Assembly (NCBI GenBank): GCA_037957365.1
Contig: JARHVA010008418.1
Coordinates: 1-64,000 of the forward strand
From: Torreya grandis
Lineage: Eukaryota; Streptophyta; Pinopsida; Cupressales; Taxaceae
Reading direction: 5' to 3'
DNA: 64,000 nt
The first letter of the stretch is position 1. Each line of letters begins with the position of its first letter. Below, piece by piece: positions 1-11,640 of the stretch. Under the pieces are notes generated by a model that had not been told where the DNA came from, searched no databases, and saw only the letters and a list, made by a program, of their open reading frames with translations. The position numbers and the translations under genes were made by a program.

Positions 1-770
1 ACAAAAGTCACTTTTAGACAAATTATTTTCTCCCAAATAAAGGCATAAAGAATTTTTCAAAGTCGTAAAGAATTGACCTAAGTAACACAAACCAAAAGAG
101 AAAGATCGATATCTAGGCCCAAATTAGACAAAACATAAATAGAAATCAGTCAATGTCTATATTTGAACTTCTCAAGGTTAATTAAAAACTCAACTTAGGA
201 AAACTAGGATTTCTTTGATCAATAATCTAGACAAAGGTGAATGGTATAATGTCACTATATAAAGATCTAAAAGACACACGTAGATTGGTTTCAAATTGTA
301 AAACTTGGACATAAGACAAAACAAGTCTATGAAATGATTTGAGTATCCACAATGACATTATCACATCTAAAGGGATGATCAATGTTTTGTTTCAAGAATC
401 CAAGGCAAAAAACTTGAAATGATTTGGATATTTTAACATTACCCATTTCAATCAAGTGACACACATAACATTATTGACAAAAAAGCTAAAAGTAAAAGTA
501 TGTGTCAAATGGATAACATAATGCCTCCTCAAACAATGGAATGATGTGGACACAAAAAATATTGTTGATTTAGAATAAATAAACAAATTTAGACTCAAAA
601 ATACCAAGCAAGTAAATGAAAAGACAAAATACAACTAAGTATAACATCCTGGATCCTAAAATTGACAAGGTTGCATCATATCACTAAATTATGGTCCATA
701 TACATGCTCTTGGAAGGATTTTAAGTGTTATTACAAAAATAAAAGTACATGAAGTAGTATGGTTTTTACA

Positions 771-784
771 CGCCCCCTCTCCCA
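771..784 (-). other. Candidate polypurine tract, minus strand
   Basis: Read on the minus strand this is GGGAGAGGGGGCG followed at once by TGTAAAAACC, the arrangement of a polypurine tract next to the TG start of a 3' LTR. The LTR would lie to the left (up to 770). No matching second LTR or coding remnant was found, so this could be chance. Confidence 0.25.
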
Positions 785-1371
785 AGAGATTGTATAGTGA
801 CACAGAACTTTAGGCTACTTTCCTACATCAATAGTATGTCTACGGTAAGTGGGGCTATTCTAAAACTTAAATTTTTGATCATTTAGATGGTCCCAAGTGT
901 GGTTAACACTAATGATGCCTCAATCCATTGATCTCATACTAGTTAACTTACTATTCAAGGGTCTATTCCTTTACATAACAATTCCATCCATGTACTTATT
1001 AATGGAATCCCTTGGTTAACTAGACCCTGGCTCAGGTTTTTATTATGATTAGAGAGGTTAGTCCACTCAACCCATTGTCAATCACATTAAATGTGCCTTG
1101 ATTTATATAACCCACCATGGAATGGGGTTGAAACAATACTTAGAGATGAAACCAAGAGTCAAAGCTTCCATAAATACCTCATGAGGAGGATATGAACTCT
1201 TACTTACAAGACAAATTGCATAAAATAAATGACCAAGTGAAAATATTTTAAAGGTTGTGTCTAGATCATCCAAACCTTATGGGTTTTGGGAGAGACTTAA
1301 CAACATTCTTCTCACACCTTAGAAAAAGCATAATTTAAAGGAAAGAGAAGTTTTGATCACTTGATTTCCCT

Positions 1372-1391
1372 AAAGGGGATAGGGGGGAGAA
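1372..1391 (+). other. Candidate polypurine tract, plus strand
   Basis: AAAGGGGATAGGGGGGAGAA is a long purine run in otherwise mixed AT-rich DNA. It lies about 345 bases before the GTGGTTCACC motif often seen inside plant copia LTRs. A plus-strand LTR could begin just after it. No partner LTR was seen. Confidence 0.25.
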
Positions 1392-3007
1392 CATACATGC
1401 ATCTTTCATTTGCAAAAAACACACAAGTATAAAGAAATCTAGCATATAACAAAAAACTTCAAAGAATTTTAAATTTAAGTGAATGTTTATTTTATGCACC
1501 AAATTTATATGTTTTTTAAGTTTTGGCCTCTTGGCCTTAGTTGTAAACTTTGGAAACTTTCAAAAAACAAACTAATTTTAAACCATCTAAATTCATTTTA
1601 ATCACAAATGGTGCTAGGATAAACTAAAACATAGATTTATCCCAAGATAGTATACAATAGAAAATATGAAATGAATCAATCAACATATGGAAATTAATCA
1701 TAAAAATACACAAAATAAGAGACACCAAATTTAACGTGGTTCACCCAAGATGGGCTACATCCACCAAACTTACCTAGTATATTATTTCTAGAAATATGAG
1801 GGAGAAATAAATCCTACAACAAACCTTGTTACACCTCTCCATGTGCTATGTGTGTTTTTTCCTTTCATCTAAACCATGTAACAATTCATTTTAGGTGAAA
1901 AATAGTTAAACAAAACCTCTACTATCAGATCTAGAAACCTTTAATCAATGGCCCAGATTGACTGCAAAATTACAATTTTACAAGGCAATTTTAAAAGGTT
2001 CCCCACTTACAACCCCTCATGTCATCATGGATACAAAGAATGGGATCTAAAACCCAGTTTAAATAACATCAAATTTTTAACCTATGATCTTGGAAGACAA
2101 TCAAGCTCCACACCTAACAAATGGAAAATTTCAAGACTTAAGCATGTTCAAATTTGGCACTTTTCCTTGCATGATCTATAATTTTTAGAGGGTTTCCTTT
2201 GGCTTTGAATCACAATTACAATTATAAAATAATATTTTAAATGGTTTCTCTATTTTTATTACATAGAGACTAAAGTACATCAATAGTGACCAATGTTCCT
2301 TATAAGGCAACTGATGCCGCTCGACTAGAACCAATACCAATTACTTGTGAACCCAAAGGCAAAAAAAAATGTTTAAAAAGTGTTTATTATCCCAAAATAA
2401 GTATAATATTCATAAAAACCTAAAACAAAGTGTTTAGATAGGGACCATGCAAGTCTTTAAAATCCAGATTAATAACTAAGAGTTTTAAGAAACTTTAAAT
2501 ACCAAGTTTTTAGTGGTGCTCTACCCTACACAGGGAACTAATGATGGTTAGATAGAACTAATGCCAATTTGTCAAAATTGATTCCAATTATTCAAAACCA
2601 ATGTTGGTCTTTGTGTAAATATGGGTAACACTAAAAATATAATACTAGAAAAATAAATTGAAAACTTGAATTTTTAAGATGATCAAGCATTCATTTTAAA
2701 ATTGAGATCTGCACTTTGGTTTCCTTGGTATGTGAAATGAATTATGTCCCATCGGATGTGCCATTTGTGATCATAATAATATAAAAAGGGAGGTTATCCA
2801 AGTGTTAGAATAAGTCAATAAAACTCAATAAAAACACACTAACACTAACACTGACAAGCCTAGATCTTAGGGGTGAGATTAATGAACAAAATACAAATGG
2901 AATAACTAAAATTTAAATGACATCAAATATCTTACCTTATTTGAGAGTTCCATATGCATTATTAGGTGGCTTGCTCATTTTTTACTCAAAGAGTCTTTGA
3001 TAATGGA

Positions 3008-3326
<319 letters not shown>

Positions 3327-4095
3327 TTAGCACCATTGTGTCTTGTGTTGGCTTAATGTGGCTTGTCTCAATATTTTGGCTTTATAAAATTATTTTTATT
3401 AATATCATGCAAAAATACCTATATTATAACTCTACAATATTCAAGTTCTGAAGTCATTTTTACATGATAAATTTGCATTATATTTATAGAAAATGGATCT
3501 AACCCCAACCAAAGGTGATTCAAGGTGGACTTAAGTTTGGAATGGGTTCAAACCTAACTTAGGTGAGTCAAATATAATCCCAATAGAGTTATAGTTTTCA
3601 AGTAATAATGATTTACAATAAATAGACATGGGTCTCCAAAATGAGATATTTTAGGATATTTCCAAAGAGACTAATAACTCATAAATGTCATGATGAAAGG
3701 TTACGATAATTGAATTTTTGAATTTCCTTTTTTAGTTATTCATTAATTACACATGGATAATTCAATTAGGCTCTTAATTTTGTTTATATTATTAATTAAT
3801 TTTGATTAGCCATTTATCTCTTTCTATATTTGATAATCTCTCATGTGCCCCATTTAATAGGTACATAAGACAAATTGACTATTGTTATGTTTCAAGATAA
3901 CTAGGGATAGATTTGTGAGAGGATATTGTTACATACAATAGGATACCCAATTAGGGACCTCAATGTGATTCTACATTTTGATGAATGATACACAAGAAAA
4001 TTTGTCATGCTTAGTGATTCATGGGATTAATTTGGAATGGTTGGTATGGTTTAGTTTGAATTCTAGTTAGAAGCCAGTTGTGGCTAGTTTTAGGT
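3327..4095. other. Unassigned AT-rich DNA left of copia-1
   Basis: No coding potential seen. By eye it matches neither the first 850 bases of the copia-1 3' LTR (15,065-15,918) nor the region left of the gypsy-A right LTR. It therefore seems to be unrelated DNA brought next to the truncated copia-1 5' LTR. Confidence 0.5.
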
Positions 4096-5247
4096 GACTA
4101 TAGTGGTTAGTTAGATGAGAGAGAAAATGCAAAGATATAGGCTTAGTTGTCAATAAAACATTGTATCTCTAAAAAAAATTATAGCTCAAGAAAATAAAAT
4201 GGATGGTAAAAGAATATAAATACTCATTTTACATGTACATGATGAATTATGCATATGTTATATCCTTAAAATATTATAATTTGGTCATCCAAGTAAGCCA
4301 GTCATAGATAGACCTAATGGTGTGAATAGTGTAAAGCCCAAGTAGAGATGAAGAGATATATTTGGAGGTTTGTACATGATAGATTGATGTAAAAAAGTGC
4401 ATTAATAAGTTATGAATTTTATTTCATTGTCATGTTTTGTATTATATTTGAGGTTAGTGTATATGGTGAAAAAGATCCTCACAAAATGGCATGTCTAGTT
4501 CAAATAGGATTGTGAGATATAAGGTCAAGAAATTGGTCTACAAGACTAATATTTGCCATTAGGCCATATGAATTCTTGTCTGAGGATGTTATATATATAT
4601 CTCATAGTACAATTTTTTATGAATCAAGAGCCATGACAAATGTCTACATAGGCATTGGAGGTCTAACTCATCGTGATTGGTTTTTGAAGTGAATTAGAAG
4701 TTTTAATTAAGCAAGTTGTAGAGATGTTCTTGAGCCTTTGTATTTTAAGTGAAGGTGTTATAAGAATTTGGTGATGACCCTAAGGTCATGTATAATATTT
4801 ATGCATGTTTTCATTTTTCATAATTGAGTATATTGATGGTGTTTAAGCTTCATTATTGCAAGATAGACTTTTGAGGTACACATGCCTAATAGGGTAGTTT
4901 ATCCTAAAAGAGCTTTCATGGTATGAAAAAAGGATACACGTATAATAAATCATGTATGAGGTTATAAGAGTTTATTTTATATTACTTGAATGGATTTTTA
5001 TTGTTTTAAATATCCATTTATGCCCAAGAAGATCAATTTTTGGCACCAAGAGGATAGACCTAATGCAATTAGGTATTCATGAGACATAAAGGAAAAGTAA
5101 GGCCTAATGAGTTGTATCATACCAAAATGGGTTTAAATTGTGGTTGAACCATGTTCATATTATGTAATAATACCTATTATGTGGCTGACCTAATAGGTTA
5201 AAGGTGTGTGGCTGAGTAAGTGGTATGTGACCATGAGACTAGTGTGT

Positions 5248-5298
<51 letters not shown>

Positions 5299-5792
5299 GG
5301 TAGTTTATGCCTATTTGTGTATATGAAAAATAAATGAATAAAATACTGCATAGTTGAGCAGAAGTAGGTCTTGAAATGAGACCATAATAGAATAGTAGAT
5401 GTGTGGTGATCAAAATTCATGAGGTAGTTAAGTTGGTGCTGAGTCACTTAGGGAGTCGGTGCTTCCTTGAAAGTAGGTGCTTGCTAAAGCCTAATCAAGT
5501 GGGTGCTTGAATTTATTAGAGTTGGTGCTCCAAGTTGACTTGGTTATCAAATAAATTTTATATTTTGTTTTATATTAATATAGTCCTTTTATAGATATCA
5601 TAGTGTGTTTTATTCCCCTTAAGGGTTTCCCACTCATATATGTGTTATCTTGTTCCATGCTCATCTGAATGTTTCTTTATGCTTTGCTAGATCACTATAT
5701 TGATTTAATAGTTCATGAATGATTGAGTATAATTGAATTAAAGTTTTTTAAACATTGATTCGACCCCACTCTTAGTGATTTTTATTCCAATA
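4096..5792 (+). repeat. copia-1 5' LTR, left part missing
   Basis: This stretch aligns with 15,919-17,268 plus 25,575-25,885 (for example CCAAGTAAGCCAGTCA at about 4,289 and 16,111). It ends in CCAATA at 5,792, a mutated CCAACA, directly before the primer-binding site. The 3' LTR has about 850 further bases at its left (15,065-15,918) with no visible counterpart here, so this copy appears truncated near 4,096-4,103. Confidence 0.85.
5242..5296. repeat. (GT)n microsatellite inside copia-1 5' LTR
   Basis: About 55 bases of pure GT. The matching place in the 3' LTR (about 17,072-17,090) has only a short ATATATAC run, so the tract expanded after integration in this copy alone. Confidence 0.97.
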
Positions 5793-5793
5793 A

Positions 5794-5807
5794 TAGGTAT
5801 CATAGCC
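5794..5807 (+). other. copia-1 primer-binding site
   Basis: TAGGTATCATAGCC resembles TGGTATCAGAGCC, the complement of the 3' end of plant initiator tRNA-Met that primes copia reverse transcription. It lies 1 base after the 5' LTR and 52 bases before the Gag start. Confidence 0.75.
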
Positions 5808-5859
5808 TATTCTTTTGAAGTAGGCCTAAGAACTTAAAGGAGATCCTAGAAACACAAGC

Positions 5860-6793
5860 ATGTCTAGTCATCAAGTGTAAGGAGGTTTCTCAACCAATAA
5901 ATATCCTCTCTTAAGTAGGACTAAATATTAATTTTGGAGCATCAAAATGAATACCTATCTAATTTACTTGGGTTATGACATATGATAATCTATTTTTTAT
6001 GGATTCACTCCACCCCCTACACCACCAAATAATGTAATAGGCAATAAGGAAAGTGAATTTTTTTTTAAGGCATTGAATGCCATCCTATGTCATATTTTAG
6101 AGGTATAATTTGTAAATATCATGTGTTATGATACAACCAAATGGATTTGGAAAAAGTTTTGCATCTATGAAGGAGAAATCAAAGTCAATTTGGAAAAAAT
6201 TTAAATGTACTGAAGGTAGTTTGAAATTTTGAGAATGAAGGAGGATGAATACATTGCATATTATTTTTTAAGAGTAAATAAAGTGGTAAATGTCATCAAA
6301 GGTCTAGGAGAGAATTTGGAATAATCAATATTATTAAAAAAAGTATTAATATCCTTAACATCTAAGTTTGATTCAAAAATCTCTACTATGGACTAGATTA
6401 AAGATATCAACATACTAAAGATGGATGAGATTCATGGCATCTTGACTGCCTATGAAATGAGAACAAGTGATAGAAGACCTTCCAATAAGGAATTTGCATT
6501 AAGAGCTGAGAAAAAGTCACAAGGTAAAAAGGTCAAAGATGATATTGATATAGACATTAATGATGAAAAAATAGAATCTATGTTTGTCAAAAAATTAAGG
6601 AAATTATTAAGTGTAAGGGAAAGTTTCCATTTAAGTGATTTAACTATGGTACGATTGGTCACTTTGTATCCAAATTCTCTAACAAGTATAAGAATGAGAA
6701 TTATGGATAACATGATGAACATCATGGCGATGATAAGAAGTTATATAAGCTTGATAATATCAAAAAGAGTTTATAGGAAGTATGAAGGCAAGG
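5860..6793 (+). pseudogene. copia-1 Gag, N-terminal part (fossil)
   Basis: Copia Gag forms the particle that packages element RNA. The start at 5,860 gives MSSHQV, then GGFSTNKYPLL, which aligns with the Gag start of copia-D (56,965, minus). Later come WIWKKFCIYEGEIKVN (about 6,135-6,190), a YFLRVNKV-like stretch, and from 6,421 a frame with MDEIHGILTAYEMR, a hallmark of this Gag class. A zinc knuckle follows at about 6,637-6,680, its first Cys now a stop and its second and last Cys replaced by Tyr and Phe. Stops (for example in HQV*GG) and frameshifts show it is dead. The frame runs into the copia-2 LTR at 6,794 and resumes at 10,608. Confidence 0.85.
6789..6793. repeat. Target-site duplication of copia-2, left
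   Basis: CAAGG directly before the 5' LTR; the right copy at 10,603-10,607 is TAAGG, one C-to-T change apart. Confidence 0.85.
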
Positions 6794-7044
6794 TGTTGGA
6801 TTATTTTTAAAGATCTAAAGTATTTTATTTTAATGTTTTTAGTTTATTAGTTTACTTTGTTTTAAATAAAATTTTGGTTCATAGGAAAGTTAGTTTTAAC
6901 CCGTAACCACCTGTGAAAAGCCTATAAAGCTTTTCACATGCTTTGTAAATATGATTCAGAATAATACTATATTATTTTTGGTGTGAAAAATAATTTTGTC
7001 ATAATGTAATTTATTTATTATTTACATTGGAATCTAGGCCAATA
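6794..7044 (+). repeat. copia-2 5' LTR
   Basis: 251 bases, TGTTGG at the start and CCAATA at the end (CA mutated to TA). It aligns along its whole length with 10,353-10,602. The inverted TGTTGG/CCAACA ends are typical of plant copia LTRs. Confidence 0.93.
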
Positions 7045-7045
7045 G

Positions 7046-7057
7046 TGGTATTAGAGC
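7046..7057 (+). other. copia-2 primer-binding site
   Basis: TGGTATTAGAGC, one C-to-T change from TGGTATCAGAGC, the complement of plant initiator tRNA-Met 3' end; one base after the 5' LTR. Confidence 0.9.
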
Positions 7058-8619
7058 TTGGTTTTTTTGGAGCATGGTGAATTCAGGGTGAAAAGAAAGC
7101 AAGGTGAAAGATTCATTCATGTAGAAGAAAGGAAGATTAAAGATTAATTTAAACAAAATGTATGGTTCTTCAAAACATGTTGAATTATATGGCTAATGAG
7201 GTATTTTGAATTCATTTAAATCTTTTAGATTGGTTTTTTGGCAGCCTATTATTTGTGAAATTTTGCATTATACAAATTTTGTGCTTCAAAGATAACTTGT
7301 ACAACACTTGTACATATATTTTTTATTTTGGAAACTTTTATCAAATCCTTCCTTGAAGCATTATTTTTTAAATTTGAGTTATATAGATATCCAAGTATAT
7401 TTGTTCTACATTCAAAAAATCAATGGTAATAGTGTATGGTAATTAAGAATCATTTCAAACCAAAAGACAAATGATATGCCATGTATATTTGTACGACCTG
7501 GTTTTAGACAAATCCTTTTGTAGTTTAGAGAAGAATGCAAGCAAAATGACAAAAGTAAAATAGATGGCATCCTATATATTTTAGAAGTATTTAATTTACT
7601 TTGATTCTATCATTACATGAAAATTGTATAGTTTTTTGAATAGTGCTGAAACACATCCAATAACATCGTGTTCTCTAGCAGCATGGTATCCCAGTGGGTA
7701 TAAAATAAAAATACTAACTTCTAATTTGATTTATTTTACCAATGAGCTCCACCAAAATAGTATCGATTTATTCTCCAAAAAGTGAAAATATAATAAACAT
7801 AAAATACAATGTTTTTTACATGGTGGAAAATATTTAAAAGATTATCATAAATATATTTTTTTAATTTTTCACATCGAAAAAAATCAAGGTCATCTGATAA
7901 ATATTTATAATTTGTATTCAACTTTATTAAATGTAAGTTGGTTATAAGACATTTTTTTAAGTCATTGCAACAATATTTCAACGGTTCAACCCTCAAAATT
8001 ACCAAAAATCCTTTTTTTGCAAAGCATTCATTTGAATTAATTTTAGAAAATAGGAAAATCAGTACCAACTATGACCATTTCTACCATATTTTGAACACAT
8101 TATTATTATTTTTTCTCAAAGTTAATTTTTTAGAAACTAGAATCAAATATATTTCCAATGAGAATACACAAGGAGGGGTCCATCATGTCTTTCTATGTAA
8201 TTTTAATCCCTATAAACTAGTCAAAATTTTTGAATTAGCATTGAGAGGGGGTCTGCCTAGCCTAACAGAGGAGCAAAATTTGTAACTATGATATCTTATA
8301 CATATAGTGGCTAAATTATTCATATGATAACTCATTTTTCATGGAAAATGATTTTAAATACAATTAGTGCAATCAGTTTTTGATTATGACATATGTAAAT
8401 ATGTTTTTCACATATTTTGAATAAACTATGCATTGTAATGAAAGCAGGTGCATTTTTGGTTGAAACTAACACCTTCAAAATGTAAGTTTTTTTATATTTC
8501 ATTATGCTTGTATTCTTGGAGAACATATAGTATCTTATGATTCTTAGGATCATTTGTAAATTGGAAGCTATTTCGAAGGTAAAGACAAAACCTCTATAGC
8601 ATTCCTTACTTTTTGCATC
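7058..8619 (+). other. copia-2 leader, no gene recognised
   Basis: About 1.6 kb between the primer-binding site and the Gag start. Open frames at 7,736-8,068 (minus) and 7,938-8,285 (plus) overlap in opposite directions, are rich in Ile, Asn, Lys and Phe, and resemble no family I know. A leader this long is unusual for a 3.8-kb copia element and may include old insertions. Confidence 0.5.
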
Positions 8620-9530
8620 ATGGCTAAAATTATGAGTCTCATTTCTAACACTGGATGCCTAACTCCTAATAATTATAAATAATGGTCAATGAACATGTAA
8701 AACACATTAATATTCAATTATTTATTGGATTTTATTGAAAAAAAAACCAACATTGCCTATTAAAGCCCCGAAACTTGTAGAATTTCACAAACATGATAGG
8801 TGAGCTCTTACATTATTAAAATCCACTTGTAGTGCACAAGTCATAATTCACATAGAAAAAATAAAATCTAAAGCATGGAAAAAATGGAAATATTTAAGGG
8901 ATTTTTATGTTAAACAACCTAATTATAATAAAATTTATCTCCTTATGCAGTTACTCAACACTAAACTCACTAATGATGAAGATGTTTCAGAATATGTGTC
9001 ATGCATTAAGAATTTGAAACAAGAATATGGCAGTATCAGAGGAAAAGTTTATATCATTTTTAATGGTCTCAATCCTAACTACAAGAAATTTATAGAGATT
9101 TTACAGCTTAGTGATAAGATTAACAAATCTACATTCAACTCGATTTATGAGTTGCTCACTCAACATGAGTGACAATTTGCAAAGAAGAAAGAAAACCCTA
9201 CTGAGGATGCATGCTATATCAAAATAGGAAATACATTATATGAGCCCAAATATAAATAGAGACACTCTTAGATGCACACTTTTAGGCATAAGCATCATTC
9301 TAATTCTTTGAAACATAAGCATCATTCTGGACATAGAGATCATTCAGATTCTCCTAAGCATAGACATCATTCTAGTTCTCCAAAGCATGAGCATCACCAC
9401 AAACATTCACATAAACATAAGAAAAAACACCATATTTATTCTTCATGTGGGTATTCTTCCTCTTATTCTAATGGGCATGAGACCATATGCTATAATTATG
9501 GTGGCATATGACATCTTTCTATATAATGTC
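8620..9530 (+). pseudogene. copia-2 Gag with histidine-rich segment and zinc knuckle (fossil)
   Basis: The start at 8,620 gives MAKIMSLISNTGCLTPNNYK, the shape of a copia Gag N terminus. From 8,945 the sequence LLNTKLTNDEDVSEYV, then IKNLKQEYGSI, FNGLNPNYKKFIE and FNSIYELLTQHE follows the Gag (UBN2) pattern closely. Next is an unusual histidine-rich segment (about 9,280-9,435) with repeats such as SPKHRHHSSSPKHEHHHKHS, then a knuckle at about 9,486-9,526 reading CYNYGGI*HLSI*C, with Tyr for the second Cys. Stops at 9,170 and about 9,257 and a frameshift between 8,620 and 8,945 disable it. It packages element RNA in relatives; here it is the only protein of the element. Confidence 0.82.
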
Positions 9531-9601
9531 CCTCTTGACAGAGGTCCTCTTGACATCAACAAAAGGCATAAGCACATTTTTCTATTTCCTCCAACCATTA
9601 T

Positions 9602-9832
9602 CATCATTCTTCTAGGTATTCTTTTGGCTATTATTCTACATCTTCTTCTGATGGATGGGATGATCATGAAGTTGCATGCTATATAGCTAATGACTATATC
9701 TTCTGAGATAGTGACTCACCGATTATGGTCATTATTCTAGGTCTTCTTCTGGCTATTCTTCTACATCCTCTTCTGATGGATGGGATGATCATGAAGTTAC
9801 ATTCTCTATAGATAGCAACTATATATTGTGTG
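9602..9832 (+). repeat. Two-copy tandem repeat of about 125 bp in copia-2
   Basis: Copies begin near 9,605 and 9,730; both contain ATTCTAGG-like, GGCTATT and TCTTCTGATGGATGGGATGA segments at the same spacing of 125 bases. In one frame the unit reads STSSSDGWDDHEV, a Ser/Asp-rich peptide following the Gag knuckle, so it may be the decayed C-terminal tail of Gag. Confidence 0.8.
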
Positions 9833-10334
9833 AGTTGCTAGACTCAAGATTGGGATTTGATGTAGTAGCATTTTTGGCTTGTGTACTTTTCTTTCATAGA
9901 TGTAGTATTTCTATGATCTTTGATGTGGAGAATTTTAGTAATTTGTGCTTGGTTTATTTGTTGCATGAATTCTCACCTCTCACTTGATAGGGGGAGAAGA
10001 TATTTCATATTTGTTTTTTGATCAGTCATTGATGATGTGTGGTATGAGTTATCATTGTGTTTATAACATTATTAGTGTTGAGCAAAGGCCTATAGAAGAT
10101 GTTGGTGATGTTGGGAATCAATTGAGATGTGTCATACACAGTATAGATGGTAGTCACTTGTAAGATGGATTCTGTGTGAGGATAGATGTAGTTGGATAGT
10201 GCATGATCATGTTTTACTATAGTGTAGGGATGATCAAGATGTGATCAGTCCAAGATGCATAGTGTACCAGTTGTAGTTGTAACAAAGTCTACTTGGATGA
10301 CTCATAGTTCTTTTCTCCAGTCTTTCTATACCCC
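9833..10334 (+). other. copia-2 3' untranslated stretch, no gene recognised
   Basis: No protease, integrase or RT motif was found in any frame. After about 40 codons that may continue the Gag tail (DSRLGFDVVAFLACVLF) no recognisable protein is seen. Confidence 0.5.
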
Positions 10335-10335
10335 T

Positions 10336-10352
10336 TTGGATCTAGGGGAGTT
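10336..10352 (+). other. copia-2 polypurine tract
   Basis: TTGGATCTAGGGGAGTT directly before the 3' LTR TGTTGG; the GGGGAG core is short but correctly placed for priming plus-strand DNA synthesis. Confidence 0.65.
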
Positions 10353-10602
10353 TGTTGGATTATTTTAATGATCCAAAGTATTTTATTTTAATTTTTTTAG
10401 TTTATTAGTTTGATTTGTTTTAAATAAAATTTTGGTTCATACGAAAGTTAGTTTTAACATGTAACCACCTGTGAAAAGCCTATAAACTTTTTCATGTGCT
10501 TTGTAAATATGATTCATAATAATACAATATTATTTTTGGGGTGAAAAATAATTTTGTCATAATGTAATTTCTTTATTATTTGTATTGGATTCTAGGCCAA
10601 CA
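10353..10602 (+). repeat. copia-2 3' LTR
   Basis: 250 bases, TGTTGG to CCAACA, aligned end to end with 6,794-7,044 with about 20 differences by eye. Followed by the target-site duplication TAAGG (10,603-10,607). Confidence 0.93.
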
Positions 10603-10607
10603 TAAGG
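10603..10607. repeat. Target-site duplication of copia-2, right
   Basis: TAAGG, the counterpart of CAAGG at 6,789-6,793. Immediately after it the copia-1 gag resumes. Confidence 0.85.
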
Positions 10608-11640
10608 AAGGGTCATTCAAGAACAATAAAAGTTTCTATACCAAAGAAGATAGTAGAGCCTCTGATATAAGTGACACAAGTATATATGCTAGTGATTATG
10701 ATAGTAATGAAACTTTATCCATGACCATAAAAATAGACAATGAAGGTTGTTCAAAAGGGAAAAGTCTTATGAATGATGAAGAATTAGATGAAGAAGAGGT
10801 TGAAGTGAACCTTGAGCTAGAATTGGTGAGTGCTCTATACAAGTTGAAGTTTTAAATAAGGAAGAATCAGAAACTAAGATCATTAGTTAAGAGTTATGAG
10901 GAAGAAATCAATCTCTTTGAATAAAGACTAAGTAACAAAACCAATGAACATTATGATATTATTAAACATATAGAAACTCAAATTAAGATTGTCACTACAA
11001 GTATTAAAACCAAGGAGGAATAATGTAACAAGTTTAAAATAGAAATGGAGTCCTTAAAGGGAAAATTCAATCAAACAACAATCAAGTTAATACACGTCAG
11101 AAATTTGAAAAGATCACTAAAGTCCCTGGTGATATTTTGAATAGTAAAAGGTCTCTACATGACAAGATATATCTTGGGTTCAAATAAGACCAAAAATAAA
11201 ATAAGGAGAGTTAGACCTCAAAATAAAATGGACCATCAAGAAATGATGGCACTGACAGTGTGAAGACCTATGTAAAAACTTTCAAATCTCATACTCAAAT
11301 TGATCATCAATAAATCAAGAGGAATGTGAATCCTTCAAGATAAAACAAAGGTAGAGGTGCATTATTCATCATTAGATGGACAAAGTATGTGAATTATTTA
11401 AATGTTTATGTTTTCCCATGTAATGAATATAGACATGGGGATGTAGATTATAGACATCATGCTAGAATCAATTCCTCATGGAGGAATAGGATGAATACTC
11501 ATCTCAATAGTAGAATCAGAATCTTGTGTTATAAGTGTGATCAAAGAGTACATATTTTAAGGGATTACAAGATGAGTCATATGAGGAAGATCAATAAAGA
11601 CAAAAAGGCTTACAATCATACCGCTGAGAAGTAGATCAAG
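10608..11640 (+). pseudogene. copia-1 Gag C-terminal part: acidic coiled coil and second zinc knuckle (fossil)
   Basis: Continuation of copia-1 Gag after the nested element. Acidic sequence (DEELDEEEVEVNLELEL, ending about 10,852) is followed by a Lys/Glu-rich likely coiled coil interrupted by stops (10,853-11,040). A second CCHC-type knuckle lies at about 11,527-11,570: CYKCDQRVHILRDY, in which the last Cys is Tyr. The same order (acidic patch, coiled coil, further knuckles) is seen in copia-D Gag, which supports common descent of the two Gags. Several stops and frame changes are present. Confidence 0.75.

Larger units (their letters stand above)
1..2960. other. AT-rich stretch without recognisable gene
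   Basis: No reading frame here resembles a known protein; the few open frames (for example 1,948-2,181) are short, AT-rich and match nothing I recognise. Weak retrotransposon traces are present: a GTGGTTCACCCAAGATGGGC-like motif near 1,736, of a kind common in plant copia LTRs, and two purine-rich tracts described separately. It may be remains of one or more old LTRs, but no repeat partner was found in the window. Confidence 0.6.
6794..10602 (+). mobile_element. Nested Gag-only Ty1/copia element copia-2
   Basis: A 3.8-kb LTR element inserted in copia-1 gag. LTRs of about 250 bases start TGTTGGATTATTTT and end CCAATA / CCAACA. A primer-binding site matching the initiator tRNA-Met complement with one change follows the 5' LTR, and a short purine-rich tract precedes the 3' LTR. 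A 5-base duplication flanks it. Only Gag is recognisable; there is no room for integrase and RT, so it is non-autonomous. The two LTRs show about 20 differences in 250 bases by eye (roughly 92 percent identity), clearly younger than the host element. Confidence 0.93.

Noticed and set aside
5190..5447. Thr-His-rich minus-strand open frames
   Set aside because: Produced by the GT microsatellite inside the copia-1 5' LTR.
7736..8285. Overlapping 110- and 115-codon frames on opposite strands in copia-2
   Set aside because: They overlap in AT-rich DNA, share no motif with any protein I know, and lie in the leader of the element.
9280..9435. Repeats of about 24-30 bases (CATAAGCATCATTCT-like) suggesting a CRISPR-like array
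   Set aside because: They are irregular, have no unique spacers of fixed length, and encode the His-rich part of Gag in frame.
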